Program-made: the position numbers and the translations under genes
From: Nansenia antarctica
Taxonomy: Eukaryota; Chordata; Actinopteri; Argentiniformes; Microstomatidae
Length of the DNA stretch: 64,000 bases
Reading direction: 5' to 3'
NCBI GenBank assembly: GCA_963989245.1
Contig: OZ022345.1
Span: 30,877,827-30,941,826, forward strand
The notes under the pieces: generated by a model
What the model saw: the letters and a program-made list of their open reading frames with translations, nothing else
Told to the model about the DNA's origin: nothing
Databases searched by the model: none
In this document: piece by piece, positions 22,501 to 36,558 of the stretch
Layout: every line of letters starts with the position of its first letter
Position numbering within the stretch: position 1 is the first letter of the stretch

Positions 22501-25208
22501 TAGTCTCCTAATCTCGCTACAGTTTGAGGCAGTCTGTAACTACTTTTGTTTCAGCCCATTCTTGCCTATAGACAACAATGTACAATCATTCATATTGAGT
22601 TTATTCACCCAATAAAGTAAAGATGAATAATACTGCCCTTCACCTTATTATCAGATGTTCAGTTATGATTAGACCTGTGTCGGCAATGATAATAATACAC
22701 AACAGGCAAGACGGTTGTACCATAGATATACGCAGATTCATATTTGTAGATTTGTTTTCGAACATTAGATAGGCCTAGTTGATTTTGGCAACATTGTAGT
22801 AGACACTTTTAGAGTGTATTAATTATTTTGTTTGTTTGAATCCTCACTGTGTTCATGTTATAATGTTTAGTGAACGAACAATTGTTGGGTGAATAAACTG
22901 TCTCTTGCCACAAATCGGAATTATCTTGCCGTGAAATGTGTACATCAAATAACATGATGTCGGCGATCTACTAGAACTGGAGCGGGACGACTGCAATGTA
23001 CCATATATATCTGCCATATCATACCGTTTTATATTGAAAAATATGATGGTAAATAAATACATGTGGGACCGATGTATGATATGGCAGAGGTGTGGTGTGT
23101 ATCAGTTTGTCTCGTTCCAGCGAGTCAACTCGTGTTGACTCAATACGACATTATGCGCTCTGCGCTGCGGGCTACATTTGATTATGTAATCATCAACGAA
23201 TATTATATAACGAACGGATATTTATAATAGGCCTACAGTATATAATGTATTATTATTTTTATTCTGAGCAGTCCCACTCATAATAAAATACTGATGTTCT
23301 CATAATATAATTATAGATATAGCCTAGCTAAATCGTGTAGACTGCTATGGAGGTATATTGAAAAATATGATGATAAATAGGCTACATGTGGGATGGAGGT
23401 AAGGTGTGGGATGGCAGATATATGTATGATATATAGGGATGCACGATATGCATTTTTCCCAACCGATACCGATACCGATATTTACCCGCTTCTCGTGGCC
23501 GATAACCGATACTTCAGGTGACTTATTAGATTTGTTGTGTTGTAACTCGTAGACCTTTGCCCTCCTCTCCGAACTTTTGTTGAACATGTATTGCAAATTG
23601 CAAACGCAATATCTGCCTTAGAAATTGTGAAGAATGTCCACACCGGGGAAGGCATGTTTCGCTCGCGTCTCGTCTATACAAACTGCGTGCCTGAGCGCGG
23701 AAACCGGAAGCAGAGCGCGGAAACCGGAAACCGGAAGCAGAAATATTTCCGGCTTCATATTATCGGTTAAATATCGGCAAAATTTTATAATAAATACCGA
23801 TACCGATAAACATGAATTCCTCAATATCGGGCCGATAAATATCGGTGCCGATAATATCGTGCATCCCTAATGATATATTATGGCAGTTTCTCGCGCCTGT
23901 CCCGTTCTGTTGTTCAAAGAATATAATATAAAACTTTAACTTTACTCTCATGTGCCGTGGGCTCTCGGAAAGCTGCTCATTGAATGTATTATGTATGAAA
24001 ATAATGCAATAGGCTACATAGGAATAAGTGTGTTCATATGCAAACATACTCGAGAGATATGAGTTCAATCTGTAAACTGTTATCATCTCAATAGGACGGC
24101 CAATGTAATGCGTTGTTTTTTTGATTTTGCATTCCTTCTTTCGTGGTAAACTAATCTCTTTCTGATCGTCCCGTTCACAAAAACCTAAGGTGCATAAGTC
24201 ACATAATATGGCGAAATAAATGTTTGTTCAGACAATACAAGATATATTGAAAAATATGATGATGAATACATGTGGGGGTAGGTACGGTGTAGGTACGGGG
24301 ATGATATGTGGCATGTCCGCTCGCCAACTAAAGCCCATTCTTGCCCATAGACAACTGTACAATCATTCATATTTTATTCACCCAATAAAGTAAAGATGAA
24401 TAATACTGCCCTTCACCTTATTATCAGATGTTCATAGACCTGTGTCGGCAATGATAATAATACACAACAGGCAAGACGGTTGTACCATACAGATTCATAT
24501 TTGTAGATTCGTTTTCGAACATTAGATAGGCCTAGTTGATTTTGGCAACATTGTACATTGTAGTAGCCAATTGTCCGCTCGCCAACTAAAGCACTTGGTT
24601 ATAAACATACTAGGCTCGGTTTCTAACAAGTAGGCTTCTAACAAAATCACTGTATGGGACAACTCGTTTCTAAAAAGTGAGTTACAATCACTTGATGTAG
24701 GCCTAATGGTTGATGGGGGGAGGGTTGATGGCTCTCGATCGTTTCCGATCAACAAACAAAGACATCGGGTTTCCCCCGCTCCACCACGTCCCAACGGTGT
24801 GTTTCTGTAAACATTTTCTCCTCCTTGTTGCATAAAAAAAAATCAAGACTCGCTCCTCTCAGGAGACCACTATTTATAAATAATAATCCACAGAAGTTCT
24901 CCCCCTAGGTAGAAGGCTTCGCATGCCAAGATGTAATTATAAGCTCTTAAAACTATCATTTGTCCCATTCTCCATTAAACTAATAAATTCGCTCAAGCAG
25001 AAACGATGATTAGGACATGATCACCAGCACCTGCACTTTATCTTAGACACCACTTGAAGGGCCATGTGCAATATTCGAAAACACCACTTGAAGGGTTATG
25101 TGCAATATATATTTACCGTATTTTCCGGACTATAAGTCGCAGGACCAGCCAAACTTTTTTCATAGTTTGGCTGGTCCTGCGACTTATAGTCAGGTGCGAC
25201 TTATATAT

Positions 25209-25243
<35 letters not shown>

Positions 25244-28200
25244 CATACTGACTGACATGAACCAAGGAGTAAACATTACCGTCTACAGCCGACAGAGGGC
25301 GCTCTGGGCCGCTCTGGGCTTGTGACAACTATATGCTGCTCCTATACCCCTGAAGAAGTGATCTAAAACATTAGCTTGTTGAAGCTAAGCAAACGGTAGC
25401 TTGGTGAACTTGCTTACTGGTAACTTGCTTGTTGGACTCGCTGGCTTGTTATGTTCATTTAGCCTATTCAGCCTCCCAGGTATGTTCTTTATGCTATTGT
25501 GTTGCTGAATAACTGTTAATGTGTTATGTTAACATACCGGACTTCTATTCAGCCTGTTGTTCTGTGTTCTATTGTGTAGTTGAATAAACTTGCCTTTCCA
25601 GATTAAATGTCTGTTCTTGGTCTTGGATTTTGTGAAATATATTTCTAAATAAATGCGACTTATAGTCCAGTGCGACTTATGTATGTTTTTTTCCTCTTAA
25701 TGTCGCATTTTTTTTACTGATGTGACTTATACTCCGGAGCGACTTATAGTCCGGAAAATACGGTATACCAAATGATGCCATGTCCAGGTGGAAACTGCTG
25801 CCAATGTCACTCAATGTTTGTTGCTGTCCTGTTGTTTACTTTGCCTACTGTATGTTGTATGTATCGTCTCTGTTGCACTTGAAGCATGAAAGTACCATGC
25901 CCAAGACAAATTTCCCCTCAGGGACAATAAAGTATAATCAATCAATCAATCAATCAATAGGCACAGTCACAGTGCTACATGAAAATATCTAGCCACACAC
26001 CACATATCATACCTCCGCCCTATATGTATTTATCATCATATTTCTCAATATAAAACGGAGGTACGATATATGGCAGATACTGTATATGTATGGTATATTA
26101 TGGCAGTTTCTGCCGCCTGTCCCGTTCTGTTGTTCAAAGAATATTATATAAAACGCATCACATGTTTGTCATTGTATGAACATTTTTCTGTAGCGAAGAA
26201 CCTTGGTTCAATCTGGAGCTGATCAACTCCGGACGGCAATAGCACGTTTTGGGTGCAATTGTGCAAGAATAACACTATTTACAGCGCTGTCATTTATTGC
26301 TATATTTATTACTGTTATATATAAATGTGAACATTACAGATACCTGGTCAACACAGCTTGGGATTCCAAGGAAATTACCGTATTTTCCGCACTATAAGGC
26401 GCACTTAAAAGCCTTTAATTTTCAAAAAAACCGACAGTGCGCCTTATAATCCGGAGCGCCTTATATATGGATCAATTGGTTAATTGGTTGATCCATACTG
26501 GTTGTACACGGCGCTCAAGGCGCTCTGTCAAAATGTTTCAGTACGACTGGTAAACTACAAAGCCGCACCGCTTGCAGCATTACGGTAATCAGTAAACACC
26601 GGTACTGTGCTTACTCACAGTCCCACACCACTTGTGTGTGTATAAAGACCCCAAGTAAAGAAGACTAAACATAGTTTCCGAGGGAACAAAGCGAGATGGC
26701 CACAGTTAGAGGACAAACTCGAACAGTGGGTTGTTGAACAGAGAGCAGCAAGTAGAAGCGTCTCTACAGTCACTATTCGAATGAAGGCAACAGCGCTAGC
26801 ACGGGACATGAACATCGATGAATTTCGAGGCGGTCCTTCTTGGTGCTTTCAACTTGAAGTTTTAAAGTACCCACTTGATATAATAAACAACAGTTTAACG
26901 ATCACTAAACACTTATAATTTGTGTATTGGATTCATTATTCTCGTTTGCCATAGGCTACCGGTAAGGGAGGGTTGACTTGTAAACATACTTTCGTTTTAG
27001 CTCGTGTTCAAAAGCAAGAACTGTGTGTTCATCTAGTTATGTGTAGTTATGTGTTTTTAGCATGTCGATGTTCTCCCAGTATGTTGTGATGTTATTAAAA
27101 TACAGTTTGGACCTTCGTAGCGATGTGTTTTGTTAGCAGCGTTCGTAGCTGTGGCTGCGTTCAGAGTCACTTTTCTCCCATTCAGTGTTTGAGGTGAACC
27201 AACATTCAAATACGCCTGTCGTGTTCAATCTTTCTCTGATTTGAATGTATGACACATCATTTGAAAGCTTACAATCTGAAGTTTAAGCATGTGTAAAAAC
27301 TGAAAAATTACGTTGCACATTTCACCAGGAGCTGTCACATATTGGTTGTTGGTTATAATTGTATAGCCTATTGGTTGTTTTCTGGTGTTGTTTTCTTGTT
27401 TTGCTCTGTTTGTAGTCTACTTTATGTATTTTTATCAGCTGTTAAATCACCACAGCGGTTAATCCACTAATAGAGATAAGAGCAGATTGAAAATGCTTGT
27501 AGCTAACTACTCTATATCTCGTGGTCGCAGCTATTGCAAATTGCTATTCACACGAGTCAGCTGTGAATCACCGCAGGTCCTTGACGCTTGTTGCAAAAAT
27601 GGATGACGAACGGCTGATACTTGAGGTGGAAAAATATATATGTTTGACGGTGGAGCAGGTAGAACGTTGACGGTGACAACGCTCAGGTGGAGCATGGACA
27701 ACGGGAAGTTGACACAACACCGATGGAGAGGTGACGCAACGCAGTAGGTGGAGCTTGGGCGTAACGCAACCCCAGTCAAACGTTTGACTGCAGTATCTTC
27801 TATTCTATGCGCCTTATAATCCGGTGCGCCCTGTATATGAAAACAGTTCTAAAATAGGCCATTCATTGAAGGTGCGCCTTATAATCCGGTGCGCCTTATA
27901 GTGCGGAAAATATGGTACATGGAACTATGTGTGAAAGGGACAACATTGCAATATATATTACAGTTATTTTTTAATAATGATAATTTATTATATATAACTT
28001 TCATTCGTTAGTAATGAAAACTCCCGCAGTCTCGATCAATCTCCTAGATCAATCTCCTCTCCACTTACGTTACATCTACAATGGCATGCATACGTTATTA
28101 TATATTATATATTATATATATATATATGTTCCTTTTCAGCTGACTCTCTGCTCTGTCCCCGCTGCTCTGGAACTTTATGCATTTTTAGAGGTACAGTATA

Positions 28201-30337
28201 TCTCAAAAGTGAGTACACCCTTTAGATTTTTGCAAATATTCTGTTATATCCTTTCAGGGGATAACATTATCCTACTGAAACTTTGATATAACTTAAAGTA
28301 GTCAGTGTGCTGCTTGAATAACGGTATAGATTTATTGTCCTTTGAAAATTACTCAGTACACAGCTGTTAATGTCTAAACAGCTGGCAACAAAAGTGAGTA
28401 CACCCCATAGTGAACATGTCCTAATTGTGCCCAATGATGTTGTTTTCCCGCCCTGGTGTCATGTGACTCGTTAGTGTTACAAGGATTCAGGTGTAAATGA
28501 TAAGCAGGGCTGTTAAATTTGGTGTTTTGGGCACAATTCTCTCTGAATGCTGGACAACATGGCACCTCATGGCAAGGAACTCTCTGAGCGGCTGAAAAAA
28601 AGGATTATTGCGCTTCACAAAGATGGCCTTGGCTATAAGAAGATTGCCAACACCCTGAAAATGAGTTGCAGCACAGTGGCTAAGATCATACAGCGGTTTT
28701 CCAGGACAGGTTCCACTCGGAACAGGCCTCGCCAGGGTCGACCAAAGAAGTTGAGTCCACGTGCTCAGCGTCATATCCAGAGGTTGGTTTCCAAAAATAG
28801 ATGTGTGAGTGCTTCCAGCATTGCTGCAGAGGTTGCAGAAGTGGGATGTCAGTGCCCAGACCATACGCCGCACACTGCATCAAATTGGTTTGTATGGTCG
28901 TCGCCCCAGACAGAACCCTCTTCTGAAACCGATGCATAAGAAAGCCCGCAAACAGTTTGCCGAAGACAATGAATCCAAGAACATGAGTTACTGGAACCAT
29001 GTCCTGTGGTCTGATGAGACCAAAATAAACCTGTTTGGGTCAGATGGTGTCGGGCGTGTGTGGCGGGCGGCACCCTGGTGAGGAGTACCAAGACAAATGT
29101 GTTTTGCCTACAGTCAAGCAATGGTGGCAGCATCAATGTCTGGGGCTGCATGAGTGCTGCCGGCACTGGGGAGCTGCATTTCATTGAGGGACACATGAAT
29201 TCCAATATATACTGTGACATCCTGCACCAGAGCATGATCCCCTCTCTTCGGAAACTGGGCCGTAGGGCAGTTTTCCAACATGATAATGACCCTAAACACA
29301 CCTCCAAGATGACAACGGCCTTGCTGAAGAAGCTGAAGGTTAAGGTGATGGACTGGCCAAGTATGTCTCCAGACCTAAACCCAATTGAGCATATGTGGGG
29401 CATCCTCAAGAGGCAGGTGGAGGAGTGCAAGGTGTCCAACATCCGTGGGCTCTGTGATGTCGTCATGGAGAAGTGGAAGAAGATTCCAGAAGCAACCTGT
29501 GCAGCTCTGGTGAATTCCATGCCCAGGAGGGTTAAAGCAGTGCTAGATAACAATGGTGGTCACACAAAATATTGACACTTTGGGCACAATTTAGACACGT
29601 TCACTATGGGGTGTACTCACTTTTGTTGCCAGCTGTTTAGACATTAACAGCTGTGTACTGAGTAATTTTCAATGGACAATAAATCTATACTGTTATTCAA
29701 GCAGCACACTAACTACTTTAAGTTATATCAAAGTTTCATTAAGACAGTGTTATCCCCTGAAAGGATATGACAGAATATTTGCAAAAATCTAAAGGGTGTA
29801 CTCACTTTTGAGATATACTGTAGTGTCTTGTCATTTTCTCTTCTTGTGTGACATCGTCCATCCAGCGATTTTTGTGCGTCAGTACACACTCCCCCATTGT
29901 GAAGAGTGGTCGTGTGATTCGACACCTCTTCGCGCTAAAAGTAGGTAAAAAAACGTTGCTGTTCTAGTATTAAAAAACATCACCGCTCGGCATTAATGGC
30001 GTGCACGCGGAAAATCGCGTCAGTGACCACCCCGCCAATCAAAAGTACCGATTTAAGTACCGTTTCGGTACCGGTAGCGTTTTTAAAGTATCGATTTGGC
30101 ACCGGTATCGAATAAAACCCTAATGGTACCCAACCCTAGTCCTGACCCTGTCCTGACCCTGTCCTGACCCTCACCCTGTCCTGACCCTCTCCTAACCCTG
30201 TCCTGACCCTGACCCTGTCCTAACCCTGTCCTAACCCTGTCCTAACCCTGTCCTGACCCTGTCTATACCCATCATCACCCTCTCTCTGGGGAGTGTGAGT
30301 GTGAGTGTGTGTGTGTGTGTGTAGGTGTGTAGGTGTG

Positions 30338-30368
<31 letters not shown>

Positions 30369-33300
30369 AGTGGGGCGCCTGTGTGTCAGGAAGTAGAGTC
30401 GCCGTCTAATGATCGCAAGGTTGGCAGATTGGCGGTTTGAGCCCCGGCTGGCCACATGTCGAAGTGTCCTTGGGCAAGACACTGAAACCCAACTTGCTCC
30501 CAGTGACCGGGCCGGCGCCTTGCATGGTAGCTTGCCGCCATTGGTGTGTGAATGAGAGGCTGTTGTAAAGCGCTTTGGATAAAGGCGCTATATATGTACA
30601 GTATATCTCAAAAGTGAGTACACCCTTTAGATTTTTGCAAATATTCTGTCATATCCTTTCAGGGGATAACACTATCTTAATGAAACTTTGATATAACTTA
30701 AAGTAGTCAGTGTGCTGCTTGAATAACAGTATAGATGTATTGTCCATTGAAAATGACTCAGTACACAGCTGTTAATGTCTAAACAGCTGGCAACAAAAGT
30801 GAGTACACCCCATAGTGAACATGTCTAAATTGTGCCCAAAGTGTCAATATTGTGTGTGACCACCATTGTTATCTAGCACTGCTTTAACCCTCCTGGGCAT
30901 GGAATTCACCAGAGCTGCACAGGTTGCTTCTGGAATCTTCTTCCACTCCTCCATGACGACATCACGGAGCCCACGGATGTTGGACACCTTGCACTCCTCC
31001 ACCTTCCTCTTGAGGATGCCCCACATGTGCTCAATTGGGTTTAGGTCTGGAGACATACTTGGCCAGTCCATCACCTTAACCTTCAGCTTCTTCAGCAAGG
31101 CCGTTGTCATCTTGGAGGTGTGTTTAGGGTCATTATCATGAATGAATGAATGAATGAATGAATGAATGAATGGACTTTATTGTCATTGCTACAGTACAGG
31201 TACCAAACAACGAAATTTAGGAGGGGTGGCTCCCCTGGTGTTAGGAAAGGAAAAAAAAAAAAAAAACGTAAAAAAAAAATCACAAGAAGGGAAGGAGCTG
31301 GTTTACATAAATAAAGGCTATGTACACAATCCACTGTACTGTACTGTACAGATAGTCGACTAGGGTTGTCATATTGCACAATAGTATTTTTTCACGTTAT
31401 TTAAAGTGTCACAGTTTGCAGGCTTGAAATGTACATGTTTGTGCCTCAGCACTACACCTGATTTTTTCAGTCCAGCAGCTGCCATACAATCCGTCCAGAC
31501 TGTCCAGGGCCCAGAACTTAGGTCTTTGCTGTGTTCAGGGCCTGGACGGCCCTGTGGTAGAAGCAGTTCTTCAGTCTGTTTGTCTTAGCGGCCAGGGTCC
31601 TGAACCTCCTTTTCGAGGGCAGCCTGGTAAAGTGTACGTGCCCAGGGTGGGTCGGGTCCCTGGAGATCTTTGAGGCCTTCCTGAGACAGCGTGTGTTGTA
31701 CAGCTCTTCCAGAGAGGGGTGGGGGGCGCCGGTGATCTTCTGTGCTGTTCTCACTACTCTCTGTAGCGCATTTCTCTCCGCTGTTGTGCAGCTGGAGAAC
31801 CAGTTGCAGATGCCGTAGGTGAGGATGCTCTCCACTGCGCCGCGGTAAAAGGTCACCAGTATCTCCTGCTTGCTGTGTTCCTTCCTGAGGCATCTCAGGG
31901 TGTATAGCCGCTGTTGTGCCCTCTTGATGGTGCCTTTTGTGTTGTCCTTCCAGGTCAGGTCATCCCGCATGTGATGTCCCAGGAATCAGAGGGTTGAGAC
32001 TCTCTCCACGCTCTCTCCGTCGATGAGCAGGGGCTGGATCTCTGACTTTTTCCTCCTGAAGTCTACGATGATTTCCTGGGTCTTTGACTTGTTCAGCAGC
32101 AGGTTGTTAACCTTGCACAGCTTGCTCAGTTGCTCTACCTCATCCCTGTATGCCGCCTCGTCCCCCCCCGAGATACATCCCACCACGGTGGTGTCGTCTG
32201 CAAACTTTACGATGTAGTTGCTGGGGTGGACGGGGGTGAAGTCGTAGGTGTAGAGGAAAACTGCCCTAAAAAAACAGTTTTCCATGTTGGAAAACTGCCC
32301 TAAAAAACGGCCCAGTTTCCGAAGAGAGGGGATCATGCTCTGCTGCAGGATGTCATATATTGGAATTCATGTGTCCCTCAATGAAATGCAGCTCCCCAGT
32401 GCCGGCAGCACTCATGCAGCCCCAGACCATGATGCTGCCACCACCATGCTTGACTGTAGGCAAAACACATTTGTCTTGGTATTCCTCACCAGGGTGCCGC
32501 CACACACGCCGGACACCATCTGACCCAAACAGGTTTATTTTGGTCTCATCAGACCACAGGACATGGTTCCAGTAACTCATGTTCTTGGATTAATTGTCTT
32601 CAGCAAACTGTTTGCGGGCTTTCTTATGCATCGGTTTCAGAAGAGGCTTCTGTCTGGCGCGACGGCCATACAAACCGATTTGATGCAGTGTGCGGCGTAT
32701 GGTCTGGGCACTGACAGGCTGACATCCCACTTCTGCAACCTCTGCAGCAATGCTGGAAGCACTCGCACGTCTATTTTTGGAAACCAACCTCTGGATATGA
32801 CGCTGAGCACGTGGACTCAACTTCTTTGGTCGACCCTGGCGAGGCCTGTTCCGAGTGGAACCTGTCCTGGAAAACCGCTGTATGATCTTAGCCACTGTGC
32901 TGCAACTCATTTTCAGGGTGTTGGCAATCTTCTTATAGCCAAGGCCATCTTTGTGAAGCGCAATAATCATTTTTTTTCAGCCGCTCAGAGAGTTCCTTGC
33001 GAGGTGGCACGAGGTGCCATGTTGTCCAGCATTCAGAGAGAATTGTGCCCAAAACACCAAATTTAACAGCCCTGCTTATCATTTACACCTGAATCCTTGT
33101 AACACTAACGAGTCACATGACACCAGGGCGGGAAAACAACATCATTGGGCACAATTAGGACATGTTCACTATGGGGTGTACTCACTTTTGTTGCCAGCTG
33201 TTTAGACATTAACAGCTGTGTACTGAGTAATTTTCAAAGGACAATAAATCTATACTGTTATTCAAGCAGCACACTGACTACTTGAAGTTATATCAAAGTT

Positions 33301-36300
33301 TCAGTAGGATAATGTTATCCCCTGAAAGGATATAACAGAATATTTGCAAAAACTGTAAACTATTCCTGATATCCTCATGCACTATGGGTAATATTAAACT
33401 ATCTGACCATGCTCCACTTTACATGGTATACTCTCTATCTGAGGAAAGGGCAATGACCAGGTCTTGGAGACTAAAACCATCCCTTCTTAGAGACGACAAA
33501 TTTATTTCTTATATCACCTCTGAATTTAAGATATTCTATTGTATAAACTCATCCTCATCGAATAATCCCTCTACCTTGTGGGAAACTTGTAAGGTCTTTT
33601 GCAGAGGTCTAATTATGTCATATGAGGCAGCTAAGAGACAGAAAAAGAATGCACAGAGCAAACTGCTTGAAACTAAACTAGCTGATCTAGAAAAACAGTA
33701 CATTCTATCTCCATCTGCAAACCTACTTCGGGAAGTGTCAGCTGTTAGATCCGCGTTAAACACCCTATTGATCCAAGACACAGAACATATTTTAAAATAT
33801 GCTAAACAAGAAACGTATGAATTTGGTGATAAATCAGGAAAATATCTTGCTAATCTTACTAAAAAGAGGTTCAATTCCCAAACTATTGTGTCCATTTTAG
33901 ATCATAACGGGGTCCAATCATTTGACACTACAACCATTAATAGTGAGTTTGCACTTTTCTATTCTAATCTATATAAATCAGAACAACCAAACAACTTCCG
34001 TTCTCTGCTCCATGAATTCTTTGATGACCTTATACTCCCCCAAATTACTGAAGCCCAAAAATCCCTGCTCAATTCCCCAATAACTAGAGAGGAGGCGCTC
34101 ACCGCCTTGAAATCCATGCCTTCTGGAAAGGCGGCAGGGCCAGATGGCTATGGCTGCGAATTTCTGAAGGAATTCAGCCATATTCTTATTGATCCATTGC
34201 TAGCCATGCTTAACCACTCCTATGAAACTGGGATCTTGCCACAATCCCTAAGAGAGGCCAATATTTCTCTTATTTTAAAAAAGGATAAATGTGACACAGC
34301 CCAATGAAAAGTGCTACCTGTAGGCGAAATCATTTTTCTTTTTTTTACATGTGCTTAAACTACAGATTGTAAGCTTTCAAATGATGCATCATACATTGAA
34401 ATTGGAAACAAATTGAAGACGACATGAGTATTTGAAAGTTGCTACACCTGAAATCACTAAGCAGAGAAAATCCCTTTCAAAGATGTTGTTTTTTCCTCAC
34501 CTTCACAGCCAGGTAATGGGCGGTAACAATGTCTGGTTAACCCCACCCCCAACCACTCCCCCTCTAGCTGTCAGCTGTCACTATCTGTCAGTGGTAAGTC
34601 ACTGGGTCAGATAGCTAACATTATTACCTAGCAAGGTATTACCTAAGCTAATTAGCCAGCTTATCATTATGGAGGCTTTATGGTTGTAACTATTATTCTT
34701 TTAATGAAACAAAAAAGTCTTGAATCAGAATTTATTTTACAGTACACAATAATACAAATATTTGGCTGTGGTTCTTCAACATTAGCTTTGCAGCAACATA
34801 ATCACATAATCACAACAATACCATCACAATAATCACAAGTAAAAAAGTAAAGTAAGTAATAAAGTGTAACAAAGTGTATAAAGTGTCACATGCAAGTAAT
34901 AAAGTGTAAACAGTAACATGCTGTGCAAAGTTCAACAAGATGAAAATGAAAGTGTTCAGGTATTTATTTTATTTTATTTTTTTAACCTTTATTTATACAG
35001 GTAAGAAACACATTGAGCTCAAACTAAACTAAAACTACACAGTCTAAAACAAAAACTAGTCTAAAACAGTCTAAGATAAGCTAAAACTACAAAAACCTAA
35101 AACTAGGCAGTTAAAGATCTAGGGACAGGGAGGGGTCAGTAATGGGCAAAAGGGAGGGTCAACTTAATAGCAAGAACAGATCATGGACTCGCACTGTATG
35201 CCTCTCAGCAAGAGCTTGAAACTGGAGAGAGGGATCAGCTGAGACAGTTTCAGACTCTGCTGTAATGAATTCCAAGAGGAAGGGGCTGCAAATGAGAACG
35301 CCCTTTTGCCTTTCATGGTCCGGACCAAGGGGATGGAGTATGTGATGATGTCCTGTGTGCGAAGGCCGTAGACAGATTGCTTGCATGACAAGTGGTTAGA
35401 AAGGTAGGAGGGGAGCAGACCAAGGATGGATTTGTAAATGAAAGTATAGCAGTGAAGGGTTCGGCGGATAGAGAGAGATGACCAGTTAACCAGGGAGTAT
35501 AGCACACAGTGATGTATAAGGGGTTTACAGCCTGTAATGAATCTTAATTTCTCAAGTAGTCAGGTAGTGTGCAATTCCTGCATTCCTCCAGCGTGTTTCT
35601 CCTGCCACTACAAACGGACAGTCTTGTTCTGAGGCGCTGTGGAGTCTGGTGGGCACGGGCATGTGGTGTCTTTTGCCTCATCAGAACAGAATTCTCTGAT
35701 CTTGTCAAAGAGATACTTCTGTCTGTCCACGTCAAGTCCGGGTGGGGCTTGCACAGGAAGATCACCTCTGGGGGGCTTGACATCAATGTGTTTCAGTAGC
35801 TGAAACTCGACTGGTTGTGCGTCGTTGTATTCCCTGGCCATAACCACGCCAGGTCTCTGAGCATCAAAGCTCCTGCTCCTGCTTCTTCAGCTTGGCTGAT
35901 TTCACCACATCCGGCAGATTGGCACTTCGGAACACTTGGTAGTTGTTCCGCTGGCACTCCCAGCACAGATCTGTCCGGGGTTTCGTGCTTGTTATGTGAG
36001 GGACCAAGGTCTTCCACAGCCTTCGGAAGCTGTTCACACTTCTTCTTCTTTCGTGTAACGTCAGAGGTCCAACTCGGTGTCGCGTGGGGACAACACGTTG
36101 CTCTGCAAAGAAAGAAATTATGTTATGAGTATGACAGCTGTACATATTTACCCACACAACATACAGTAGTAGCCTTACACACACTAAACATGACTTCTAG
36201 TAGCCTTACACACACTAAACATGACTTCTAGTAGCCTTACAAACACTAAACATGACTTCTAGAGAGTGTGTGTGTGTGTGTGTGTGTCTAAGTGTGTGTG

Positions 36301-36419
36301 TGTGTGTGTGTGTGTGTGTCTGTGTCTGTGTGTGTAGTATGTCTCTGCATGTGTGTATGTCCAGACTAGTGCCCCTCCCTATGGATGCTAGACAGCAGAA
36401 GATATAAATCACAGTGTCT

Positions 36420-36456
<37 letters not shown>

Positions 36457-36524
36457 TCTGCATGTGTGTATGTGTGTATATTCTCTATCTCTCTCTCCCC
36501 TCTCTCTATCCCTATCTCTCTCCC

Positions 36525-36558
<34 letters not shown>

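Larger units (their letters stand above)
15439..30138. mobile_element. 14.7-kb hAT-type composite split by nested elements
   Basis: The ends are TAGGGTTGGGTACC (15439) and its exact inverse GGTACCCAACCCTA (30138). They are flanked by GTCCTAAC (15431-15438) and GTCCTGAC (30139-30146), a 7/8 match to an 8-bp hAT target duplication inside the minisatellite. GGTACCGGTA-type sub-terminal repeats lie at both ends. The interior carries at least three hATs, two pogo elements, two MITEs and a Tc1, plus about 6 kb of AT-rich DNA. No transposase of the outer element is recognisable. Confidence 0.75.
30844..33023 (-). pseudogene. Tc1 transposase (DD34E), interrupted by a LINE
   Basis: Minus strand. N-terminal helix-turn-helices at 32590-33023 (the CQPVSAQTIRRTLHQIG stretch is intact, unlike the other copy), first Asp in WSDETKINLFGSDGVRR at 32353-32580, and the C-terminal part with PDLNPIEHMWGILKR at 30844-31110. 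The segment with the second Asp is split by the LINE at HDND. A frame break near 32970 also separates the first residues. Confidence 0.93.

Noticed and set aside
30371..30470. tRNA gene in the SINE head
   Set aside because: A B box is present, but the sequence runs into the fixed SINE body and lacks a foldable cloverleaf.
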